Shown here in pieces: positions 8,417 through 16,293 of a stretch of DNA of 44,406 nucleotides. The translations under genes and the position numbers were made by a program. The DNA is from an uncultured Bacteroidales bacterium (GTDB lineage Bacteria; Bacteroidota; Bacteroidia; Bacteroidales; UBA932). Position 1 is the first letter of the stretch. Every line of letters begins with the position of its first letter. The notes beneath the pieces were generated by a model. It made no database searches and was not told the DNA's origin. It worked only from the letters and a program-made list of their open reading frames with translations. The DNA is taken from assembly GCA_944322585.1 (NCBI GenBank), contig CALUPB010000021.1:1-44406 (forward strand), in the 5' to 3' direction.

Positions 8417-9862
8417 TCATCTCGTCACGACCGATGTACCTGGTGCGGGATATCCTGCTGCAGGATCATCGAGCACAAGTATCCAGTCATTTCCCGCCCC
8501 TTCCGTAAGCGGAGTGAATGTATAGGATTTGCATTTCTCTACAGTCCCTATCAGGAAACTGCTTCCATTCCTCGGATCATACCACCATGCCTTCAACTCT
8601 TTACCGTTGCCTATGGCCGTCAGATCGATATGGATAGGACGGCCGCTTTCCGAATAGACAAAAGCATAAGTCCTGTCCGTATCGCGGGTTGCCGTAATGC
8701 GGTCTGCCCTGTCATACAGTTCATAGACGAAACTGTTGTCAGGTATCCTGCTGAAGAACGGCCGGCTGAGCATGAGGTTCTTTCCGTATATCATATGGTA
8801 TCCTGACGGACGTGCGAGGCTCCGTTCCCAGGAATAGCATTCCAGTTCATGCGGCATGTCCCTTCCCGGCAGATAGAACTGCCAGACTCCCGTCGTGCCG
8901 TAGGTATGTCCGAACGCTCCGCTGAATACTTCATGATAGAAAGATCTCCTGACATGATAGTCAGTGGTTATGCCGAGCTCTACCTTGAAATCTATATAAT
9001 GCTCGTCATATGTCGATTCTCCGTCAAGTACAGGCTTGTGCGGCTCTCTGGCATAATCAGCCGCGATATTCCTCCATATCGCATCCGCATAGCCGTGTCC
9101 GTTCTGCTGCATGTCAAAATCCAGCCATTCCTTGTCATGGAACCATTCCGACGATGTTCTCCAGCCGCCCGGATGATATGTCATAAGACAGCAGGAATAA
9201 TCCTCTGTCCCGCATATCCCCTCCGCTATCCCCCTGGCTTCGGCATCATACATGGCTACATGATCGAACGGTTCCCCGTTCTTGTAGTTTCCGGTCGCAG
9301 CCCTGTCACCGCCAAGGATATATATCACATTCGTCTTGTCTTTCAACCTGCTTCCGACATAATATCCATACCGGTATATCTGTTCCTCCGTCTTGAATAT
9401 GGCGACCTCTGAATCATATAAGGCAGTCACCTTGTCTCCCCAGGCAGGAAGAAGCCCGACATACAGGCCGAGACTGTCCGCTATATCTATGACTTTCTCT
9501 ACATAGTCGAAATATCTGTCATTTACCGTAAGATCATCCATATCCGTAAATGCCATCTGTCCGTATGAATTGGGCCGCTCCGTCCCATAACCGTCGAACA
9601 GCATGCACGCCTGGATTACGGTAAAGCCCTGCCTTGCCCGTGCGGTCAGATATTTCCTTGCCTCATCCTCCGTAGTCTTGCCGAACAGGTTCCATGCAGT
9701 ATCTCCGATCCAGAAGAAAGGAGAACCGTCCTTATGCATGAGATACCGTCCGTCAGGATGGACGGCAAGATCCACGTACCTGCTTTCCGGCTCGGAAGAA
9801 CAGGACATTAAAACAATGAATGACAATAACGGCAATAAAATCTTTTTCATGATACTGTTCAT
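8417..9862 (-). CDS. DUF4038 glycoside hydrolase (GH140-like), lipoprotein
   Basis: 481 residues; the signal peptide ends in a lipobox at MSC (Cys 21). The DUF4038 TIM-barrel (PF13204) starts at FFWIGDTAWNLF (about 49-60). The C-terminal 80 residues, including AWWYDPRNGSSF, match the PF12904 'collagen-binding-like' beta domain that usually accompanies it. Conserved acidic residues D186 (YILGGDRA) and E282 (LDGESTYDEH) fall where GH140 apiosidases carry their catalytic pair. GH140 is the characterised family with this architecture (apiose release from rhamnogalacturonan II), but DUF4038 proteins are diverse, so apiosidase activity is only a guess. The start codon overlaps the stop of the preceding DUF4038 gene by ATGA, suggesting coupled translation. 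Confidence 0.88.
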   Translation of the reverse strand: MNSIMKKILLPLLSFIVLMSCSSEPESRYVDLAVHPDGRYLMHKDGSPFFWIGDTAWNLFGKTTEDEARKYLTARARQGFTVIQACMLFDGYGTERPNSYGQMAFTDMDDLTVNDRYFDYVEKVIDIADSLGLYVGLLPAWGDKVTALYDSEVAIFKTEEQIYRYGYYVGSRLKDKTNVIYILGGDRAATGNYKNGEPFDHVAMYDAEARGIAEGICGTEDYSCCLMTYHPGGWRTSSEWFHDKEWLDFDMQQNGHGYADAIWRNIAADYAREPHKPVLDGESTYDEHYIDFKVELGITTDYHVRRSFYHEVFSGAFGHTYGTTGVWQFYLPGRDMPHELECYSWERSLARPSGYHMIYGKNLMLSRPFFSRIPDNSFVYELYDRADRITATRDTDRTYAFVYSESGRPIHIDLTAIGNGKELKAWWYDPRNGSSFLIGTVEKCKSYTFTPLTEGAGNDWILVLDDPAAGYPAPGTSVVTR

Positions 9863-11361
9863 TTGTTTTCCTTACATATTTCTCCTCCCGGTTCCCCATA
9901 GCCGGACGCAGGATCATCGATGACAAGGATCCAGTCATTTCCCATACCATTGGACTCCGGAGTGAAAACATGGCTCGGAGCCTTCTCCACTTCTCCTATG
10001 AACTCCGCCTTTCCGTCCCTCGGATTGAACCACCATGCATTCACGGTATTTCCGCCTCCTATGGCGAGCGTATTGATTCTTATCGGCCTGCCCTGTTCGG
10101 TATATACCATGGCATATGTATTGTTCCTGTCTCTCGTGGCTGTAATCCTTTCATGTCCGTCATAATTGTCCAGGACGATAGAATTGTCCGGTATTCTGGT
10201 AAAATACGGCCGGCTCATCATCAGGTTCTTGCCATATATCATCTGTCTGCCTGACGGCAGGTCGAGGGATTCCCTCCATGAATGTGCAGGGACATCCTCC
10301 TTGGCATATTTGAACGGAATGTCAGGATCATAGAAAGACCATATGCCTGTCGTCCCGTAGGTATGTCCGAAAGCCCCTGAAAAGACATCGTGATACAGAT
10401 ACCTGCGGCAATGGATATCGCTGGAAATACCGTCTTCCGGATTGAAGTTCAGCCAATGCTCATCGTATGTCGGCTCACCGTCAACGACAGGCTTCACCGG
10501 CACGCGCATATAGTCACGCTCGATTCTTTCCCACACATTATCGTATCCATGACCGTTCTGCTGCATATTGAAGTCCAGCCAACTGTCCGACCCGAACCAT
10601 GTCGAACTTGTCTGATATCCGGAAGGATGGTATGTCATGGTACATTCCGAATAATCCTCGCTCCCTGAAATACCGATTGCGATACCTCTGGCCTGAGCCC
10701 TGACAAGTTCGGCAGTATAGTCACCGCTCTTGTCACCGCCAAGTATCCAGACAATATTTTCCTTGTCCTTCAGAAGATTGCCGATATACTTTCCGTAATT
10801 CTCGGCCCTTTCTTTAGTATGAAGGACAGGTGTTTCGTATCCGTACTGTCTGTACAGCTTATCACCCCAGTTCGGAAGGAAACCTGCTATGAGTCCGAGT
10901 TCATCCGCAATGTCTATGACTTCCCTGACATGCTCGAAATATTCCGGATTGAAAATCGTATAGTCCTCATCCAGAAAAGCCTTCTCTCCTGCATAATTTG
11001 CATTCTTCACGGCATAGTCATCCCCGAGACAGGAGAACATGATGACAGTGAAACCCTGATCCGCCCTCTTCTCAAGGTATTCCCTTGCTTCCTCCACAGT
11101 CATCCGGTCTATCAGCAGCCAGGCAGTGTCGGCAAGCCAGAAGAAAGGTTCCCCGTTCTCATACATCACGAAACGACCGTCTTCAGTCACTACTATCCTG
11201 CCCCTGTGTTCAGGGCGCTGCACGGTTCCCGGATCATCCGGATCCTCAGGAGTCATGGCGGGTTCATCCTGCCCTCCGGTATCGGTTGCCGCCTTGTTAC
11301 ATGAAGGAAAGGCCAGAAAAACCGAAACGGCCATCAAGAACATAAAAACTCTTTTCATCAT
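9859..11361 (-). CDS. DUF4038 glycoside hydrolase (GH140-like), second copy
   Basis: 500 residues with a lipoprotein signal (FPSC, Cys 21) and an acidic, proline-rich linker (about 30-50) that would hold the enzyme away from the membrane. The barrel opens with FFWLADTAWLLIDRM. Candidate catalytic residues are D210 (WILGGDKSGD) and E296 (VDGEPTYDEH). The C-terminal PF12904-like domain has NAWWFNPRDG. It is clearly paralogous to the genes on either side of the GH16 gene, with conserved GFTV, FLPNWGDK and MTYHPSG motifs. Divergence in the loops after the GFTV strand suggests different substrate subsites. It lies three bases after the GH16 stop and overlaps the next DUF4038 gene. Confidence 0.88.
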   Translation of the reverse strand: MMKRVFMFLMAVSVFLAFPSCNKAATDTGGQDEPAMTPEDPDDPGTVQRPEHRGRIVVTEDGRFVMYENGEPFFWLADTAWLLIDRMTVEEAREYLEKRADQGFTVIMFSCLGDDYAVKNANYAGEKAFLDEDYTIFNPEYFEHVREVIDIADELGLIAGFLPNWGDKLYRQYGYETPVLHTKERAENYGKYIGNLLKDKENIVWILGGDKSGDYTAELVRAQARGIAIGISGSEDYSECTMTYHPSGYQTSSTWFGSDSWLDFNMQQNGHGYDNVWERIERDYMRVPVKPVVDGEPTYDEHWLNFNPEDGISSDIHCRRYLYHDVFSGAFGHTYGTTGIWSFYDPDIPFKYAKEDVPAHSWRESLDLPSGRQMIYGKNLMMSRPYFTRIPDNSIVLDNYDGHERITATRDRNNTYAMVYTEQGRPIRINTLAIGGGNTVNAWWFNPRDGKAEFIGEVEKAPSHVFTPESNGMGNDWILVIDDPASGYGEPGGEICKENK

Positions 11362-11364
11362 ACG

Positions 11365-12492
11365 TCATTTTGCTACAGGTGCATAATATCTCACGAAATC
11401 CACATACATTGCCGCAGGGAGATCCTTCCCGGTCGCCTCACCGGGCCAGTTTCCTCCCAGCTGGGCAGACAGGATCATATAGAAATCATAGTCACGGAAA
11501 GGATACTGTCCCTCCTTGGTATCATCCCTCTGATAAACGAGCTGAGGTTTGTTGTCTACATAATATACGAGTCTGTCTTCGAAGACCTCCACGGAATATA
11601 TATGATATTCCCTCGTGTCGACAATAGTAGTAGAGTGATCTATCGGATCATTCTTGCTCACGTTTTCCGTATAATATGAGTGCACTGTCTGATAGACTAT
11701 GGGATCGTAGTTCAGATGCTCCATTATATCTATCTCTCCTCCGTCAGGCCAGCCGATATTGGCATCAGGCATCATCCAGACCGCCGGCCAGAACGACTGC
11801 GCGAAATCCTTTTTCATACGGACATCTATCCTCCCCAGATCGAATGACTTCAGGCCTTCTCCCCAGATACCTCCCGTAACATACGGGAAATTCCCGGAAT
11901 CCGCAACCTTTGCCCAGACTTCAAGATTTCCGTCCTTCTGGAACACCAGATCTTCCCTCGGAACCATCTTGTTGGCCCACTCTGCATCCTGCCTCGGGCA
12001 ATATTCCCAGACAGACCAGTCTATATCATCCGTATTGAACTCTTCCGACCATTCCAGCGACCATTCCGGATCATTCAGATAAAACTCGTCATCAGCTCCG
12101 ACATAATCCGCCAGTTTCAGCCGGTATGAAGACATTGCACCGTCTTTTTCTATGACAATCTTCACTTCTTCCGGCCAGTTGCCGTTATATCTGTCAAGAG
12201 GGGTAAGCAGCGCGGCGCCGTCCACAAGTTCGATAATCGAAGACCGTATTGCCGTTCCCATAGGCAGATGCCTGAATATAACCGTATTCGTCTCTTCGTC
12301 AACGACTCCGTATACTGTCCCTTCGGAAGTCACGAGCCTGATTGATTCAAGGAAAGCATATTCCTCTCCTCCCTCGAATTCAATCTCTTCATAATCTTCC
12401 GGGGGATTGGTCCCCCCGGCATCCGGCATCTGCGCCTGGCAGGCAACCAGAGCGAACAATATAGTAACAAACGGTGTTATCATTCTTTTCAT
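11365..12492 (-). CDS. GH16 endo-beta-glycanase (laminarinase-like), lipoprotein
   Basis: 375 residues; the signal peptide ends at LVAC (Cys 18). Residues about 45-130 form a small Ig-like domain of the kind that precedes catalytic domains in Bacteroidetes surface proteins. The catalytic domain (about 140-375) carries the GH16 signature GGEIDIMEHL: nucleophile E253, D255 and acid/base E258, with the beta-bulge spacing E-x-D-x-x-E. WPAVWMMPDANIGWP just upstream is typical of the GH16_3-like group, which includes beta-1,3-glucanases and the endo-acting O-glycanases of gut Bacteroidales. Retaining endo-hydrolysis at the cell surface is expected; the precise glycan is unknown. It lies between two DUF4038 genes in operon 1. 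Confidence 0.92.
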   Translation of the reverse strand: MKRMITPFVTILFALVACQAQMPDAGGTNPPEDYEEIEFEGGEEYAFLESIRLVTSEGTVYGVVDEETNTVIFRHLPMGTAIRSSIIELVDGAALLTPLDRYNGNWPEEVKIVIEKDGAMSSYRLKLADYVGADDEFYLNDPEWSLEWSEEFNTDDIDWSVWEYCPRQDAEWANKMVPREDLVFQKDGNLEVWAKVADSGNFPYVTGGIWGEGLKSFDLGRIDVRMKKDFAQSFWPAVWMMPDANIGWPDGGEIDIMEHLNYDPIVYQTVHSYYTENVSKNDPIDHSTTIVDTREYHIYSVEVFEDRLVYYVDNKPQLVYQRDDTKEGQYPFRDYDFYMILSAQLGGNWPGEATGKDLPAAMYVDFVRYYAPVAK

Positions 12493-12506
12493 CGTATTTT
12501 GATTTA

Positions 12507-14000
12507 TTAAAGATTTTCCTTTGCCGTAGCACTGCCCGGAGCAGGATAGCCGGAATCATACGCATCCACTACAAGCACCCAGTCATTTCCCAGGCCCTCG
12601 GTCTCAGGCCTGAACTCGCTTTGCTTTCCTTTCAGGACTTCACCGATGAATTCCGCTTCACCGGTCCGGGGGTCGAACCACCATGCCTTGACTACACTTC
12701 CTCCGCCTATAGGTGTCGTGTCAAGACATATCGGCTTGCCCTGCTCAGTATACACCATCACATAGGTATTGTCCGTGTCGCGTGTAGCTGTTATACGCTG
12801 ATGGCCTGAATAAAGCTCCGTCACGAGGGAATTGTCCGGGATACGCGTGAAATACGGACGGCTCATGATAAGGTTCTTGGCATATATGACCTGACGGGCC
12901 CCTTCCAGATCCATATTCTCTTTCCAGCATCGTGTTTCTTCCTTGTCCTGCTGGAAACCGTCCGCAATGCCTTCTATTTCAGGGTCATAAAATCTCCACA
13001 TACTGCCCTCCCCGTAAGTATGCCCGAAAGCTCCGGCAAACAGGTCATGATACATAAAGCGACGGACACTGAATCCGGAGCTCAGAGTGTTGTCCAGATC
13101 TTTCAGTTTAAGGCTTTCATATGTAGGCTCCCCGTCAATTACAGGCTTAGCCGGCGAAAGGCTGTAATCATGATATATCTTGTCCCACACATCATTGTCG
13201 AAGTAATGCCCGTTCTGTTCCATGTTGAAATCCAGCCAAGGATCATTGTGGAACCATTTTGCGGAAGTGCTCCATCCGTTAGGATGGTACGTCATGGTGC
13301 AGCAGCCGTAATCTTCCTTCCCGCAGATTCCGACAGCTATTCCACGCGCCTGCGCCCTGACTATGTCGCGGATATCGAACGGTTTCCCGTTATCCTCCCC
13401 CACTGCAGGCCGGTCTCCGCCGAGGACATATATGACATTCTTCTTGTCCTTCAGACGGCTGCCGATATATCTGCCGTAATTTTCGGCCTTTTCCTCCGTA
13501 TCGAATATCAAGGTATTCGAGCCGTACAGAGAGCATATCTTGTCACCCCAGTTGGGCAGGAATGCAACGACAAGCCCGTATTCCGCAGCCATGTCGATGA
13601 TTTCTTCGACATGGTCGAAATACCTGTCATTCGGAACCGTATATTCCGGATCGGTAAAACCGGTCTCGCCATGATAATTAGACTTGAATGTAGCAAAGCC
13701 GTCCCCAAGGGCAGCCACCTGGACTACAGTAAAACCCTGCTCCGCCCTTTTGCTCAGATAGAAACGGGCATCCTCGGTACTCACCTTGTCGACAAGCATC
13801 CAGGCCGTATCACCGAACCAGTAGAAAGGCTCGCCGTTCTCATACATAAGGAATCTGTTGTCCGGAGAAACCACTATTCTCCCCTTGTCCGTATCCTGAG
13901 AATCCTTACCATCGTCATGCCGCGCCTCCGAGGAAGTGCACGCGAAGAATATTGCGAGGCACAATGCCAGCATCGATTTCATTTTTCCCATAATTTTCAT
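12507..14000 (-). CDS. DUF4038 glycoside hydrolase (GH140-like), third copy
   Basis: 497 residues, lipoprotein signal (FFAC, Cys 21). The DUF4038 barrel starts at FYWFGDTAWMLVDKV. Candidate catalytic residues are D196 (YVLGGDRPAV) and E291 (IDGEPTYES). The C-terminal domain includes KAWWFDPRTGEAEF. It shares GFTVVQVAALGDGF, FLPNWGDK and MTYHPNGW with its two paralogues. Unlike them it has TYESLK rather than TYDEH after the putative nucleophile, so substrate binding may differ. It is the first enzyme encoded after the transport genes in operon 1 and precedes GH16 by 14 bases. Confidence 0.88.
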   Translation of the reverse strand: MKIMGKMKSMLALCLAIFFACTSSEARHDDGKDSQDTDKGRIVVSPDNRFLMYENGEPFYWFGDTAWMLVDKVSTEDARFYLSKRAEQGFTVVQVAALGDGFATFKSNYHGETGFTDPEYTVPNDRYFDHVEEIIDMAAEYGLVVAFLPNWGDKICSLYGSNTLIFDTEEKAENYGRYIGSRLKDKKNVIYVLGGDRPAVGEDNGKPFDIRDIVRAQARGIAVGICGKEDYGCCTMTYHPNGWSTSAKWFHNDPWLDFNMEQNGHYFDNDVWDKIYHDYSLSPAKPVIDGEPTYESLKLKDLDNTLSSGFSVRRFMYHDLFAGAFGHTYGEGSMWRFYDPEIEGIADGFQQDKEETRCWKENMDLEGARQVIYAKNLIMSRPYFTRIPDNSLVTELYSGHQRITATRDTDNTYVMVYTEQGKPICLDTTPIGGGSVVKAWWFDPRTGEAEFIGEVLKGKQSEFRPETEGLGNDWVLVVDAYDSGYPAPGSATAKENL

Positions 14001-14039
14001 TTCCTTAAATTAATATCATTCAAGCGAATTCCGCCTGCC

Positions 14040-14600
14040 TTAAAGATATGACTCCATCCTGTCCGTATCGAGCAGGAGAGTGACAACGGTATTGTTGCCG
14101 GCGAGCTCATACTTCGTAGGATTCTGGAGTTTCAGGGTCAGTACAAGTATTTTGGAATCATATGCGGGATCCGTCATTTCCTCCCTCGATATCTCCACAT
14201 AGAACTCCGTACTGTAAGAACCGTCCGGAACAGATACCGGAGAAGGAAAACTGAACATCGTTTCGGGCATTACCATGTACTGCTGCCCTGACGAGGAAAC
14301 GAATGTTTCGGAAGCGGCCCTGTCCTCCACGATGTCGACGCTGAACGCACTGCCCTCTGCCTTCCCTGAACGCATCACACCCATCATTGCCAGAATCCTG
14401 TCTTCTTCAATCCTGAAATTGTATGTATACGGGCCTTCTCCGGACGGGACATTGTACTGGTTGTTTATTCCCCCCGACTGGGTAGCCTGGGGGAAATATA
14501 TGAGACAATTACCGTAATCAGCATCCCCATCGCCTTTTGCGCATGAAAATACCGCAACCAAAGAAGCCGCTGCTACCAGTATTTTGATTATCGCATTCAT
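14040..14600 (-). CDS. DUF1735-like surface lipoprotein (putative glycan-binding)
   Basis: 186 residues from ATG 14600 (a TTG at 14606 is also in frame). The signal peptide has lipobox VFSC (Cys 20). The remainder is beta-rich with NCLIYFPQATQSGG near the mature N-terminus, resembling the BT_3987/DUF1735-type N-terminal domain (PF08522) of SusE-position proteins. It is short, with only one such domain and no second carbohydrate-binding module. Its position directly after SusD in operon 1 is where outer-membrane glycan-binding accessory lipoproteins normally lie. Function is inferred from fold resemblance and location only. Confidence 0.7.
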   Translation of the reverse strand: MNAIIKILVAAASLVAVFSCAKGDGDADYGNCLIYFPQATQSGGINNQYNVPSGEGPYTYNFRIEEDRILAMMGVMRSGKAEGSAFSVDIVEDRAASETFVSSSGQQYMVMPETMFSFPSPVSVPDGSYSTEFYVEISREEMTDPAYDSKILVLTLKLQNPTKYELAGNNTVVTLLLDTDRMESYL

Positions 14601-14621
14601 CTTCAACTATTATTACAAATA

Positions 14622-16280
14622 TTAATACCCTGGATTCTGTACAAGAGTGCCTTTAGAATTTTCGATTTCCGACCTGAGGAAAGGAAGCCGGTAATTGGCT
14701 TCGTTGAATTTCCTTTCAGCGACATCCACGACCGTATAGGAATAAACACCGTTGACCTTTGAAATCCGTACACCCTGCACCGGTCTGTTAAGGACATCCT
14801 CGGCATCCTTCCATCTCAGCAGGTCCCAATACCTGTGGTCCTCGAATGCCAGTTCCACCTGACGTTCGTGTTTCAGCACCTCGCGAAACTCATCAGTCGA
14901 CGATGCGGTAACCTGAGGCAGGGAGGTGCTGGCCCGGTCCCTTACCATCTGCAACGCCTGCCGTGCCGACAGCTGCTGCCCCGTAGGGACAACATCCGGC
15001 CCGTAAAGTTCGTTAGCTGCCTCCGCATAGTTCAGAAGCACCTCGGCATAACGGTATGCTATCCAGTTGTGCTGGGCAGTCTGGTCCTGCTCGAGATTCA
15101 ATTCGTCAGTCAGGAACTTCCGGAGATAATATCCGGTGCGGGAAGCATTCGTATTGGCCATGTCATCGGTCTCGGACGGCCCCTCGGCGATAATCCTGCC
15201 GTTCCATTCCGCTCCGTTGTAAACTATTGAGGCATAAAAGCGCGGATCCCTGTTCAGATAAGGGTTCTTCTCATCGGGAGTATCCACATATTCGTAGGCA
15301 TCCACAATATTCTGGGTGGGACAGGCTCCGCTCTGCCCGCCCGGAGTGGATATCGGATAATTGGCCTTTTCCGGATCGCTCGACACATAGGTACGCACGA
15401 TATAGATTGCCTCCGGTGACGAAAGCGGATCCTCTCCGGAAAACATGTCGTAATCCGGAGCAAGCGAATACATGCCGGAATTTATGACATCTCCTGCCGC
15501 CTTGAGAGCTTCCTCCCATCTGGTCCGGTCATTGTCCGGATTATTGAGAGGGCTGGCTGCATAAAGCAGGGTGCGGGCCTTTATCGCAAGGGCGACTCCA
15601 TATGTGAAGCGTCCCTCGCGGTCCACATATTCATCCCAGTTCAGCGCCAGTGAGTTTTTCCAGTTGTCGATCTCTTCCACAATGTATTCCACACAGGCAT
15701 CATATGACGAACGCGACACGAGTTCTTCTGTAGACGGGTCGAAATTCTCCACGATAGGCACGCCTCCAAACATCCTGATAAGTTCCGAATAATAATAGGC
15801 CTTGGCGATATGGGCTTCTGCAATGAACCAGTTGAGGGACTGTACATCCCGTTTGTAGTTGTATTCATCAGTGACGATATCGCGGTTGAGGGCCAGAAGA
15901 GCCTCTCCCTTCCCGTCAGCGACATAGTCGAGGAAGAAATTTGCAGCCCTTATCCCTTCGTAGCAGTCCTGGTATCTTGTAAACAGGGGATTGACACTTT
16001 CGTTGATGACACCCCTGTTGAAATAGAGTGCTTCTGACGAAGGGGAAGTCTGCTGGCATTCGTCAGACACTGTCGCGAAGACATTATAGTCGATAGACTG
16101 CAGACCATGACCCAGCGGAGCATAGAAAGCATAGGCAAAACTCCAGATACTCCCCGCATTCCGGGAATTGATCTCGTCAGTCTGGTTTATATTGTAGCAC
16201 GTGTCCAGGAAGCCTCCGCATCCGCTGACGGCAAATACCGCTGCGGACAGCATTGCACATATAATCTTGTTGTTTCTCAT
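14622..16280 (-). CDS. susD-like: SusD-like outer-membrane glycan-binding lipoprotein (pair 2)
   Basis: 552 residues. Lipobox VSGC (Cys 21) follows the signal peptide. The RagB/SusD fold is visible from the TPR-like helical regions (NWFIAEAHIAKAYYYSELIR; GVALAIKARTLLYAASPLNN; HNWIAYRYAEVLLNYAEAAN) and from the C-terminus, which ends TLVQNPGY, the usual SusD ending. It should form the lid of the paired SusC channel encoded 14 bases upstream and select the incoming oligosaccharide. Ligand residues cannot be assigned from sequence. Confidence 0.93.
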   Translation of the reverse strand: MRNNKIICAMLSAAVFAVSGCGGFLDTCYNINQTDEINSRNAGSIWSFAYAFYAPLGHGLQSIDYNVFATVSDECQQTSPSSEALYFNRGVINESVNPLFTRYQDCYEGIRAANFFLDYVADGKGEALLALNRDIVTDEYNYKRDVQSLNWFIAEAHIAKAYYYSELIRMFGGVPIVENFDPSTEELVSRSSYDACVEYIVEEIDNWKNSLALNWDEYVDREGRFTYGVALAIKARTLLYAASPLNNPDNDRTRWEEALKAAGDVINSGMYSLAPDYDMFSGEDPLSSPEAIYIVRTYVSSDPEKANYPISTPGGQSGACPTQNIVDAYEYVDTPDEKNPYLNRDPRFYASIVYNGAEWNGRIIAEGPSETDDMANTNASRTGYYLRKFLTDELNLEQDQTAQHNWIAYRYAEVLLNYAEAANELYGPDVVPTGQQLSARQALQMVRDRASTSLPQVTASSTDEFREVLKHERQVELAFEDHRYWDLLRWKDAEDVLNRPVQGVRISKVNGVYSYTVVDVAERKFNEANYRLPFLRSEIENSKGTLVQNPGY

Positions 16281-16293
16281 TTCTCTGACTCCG

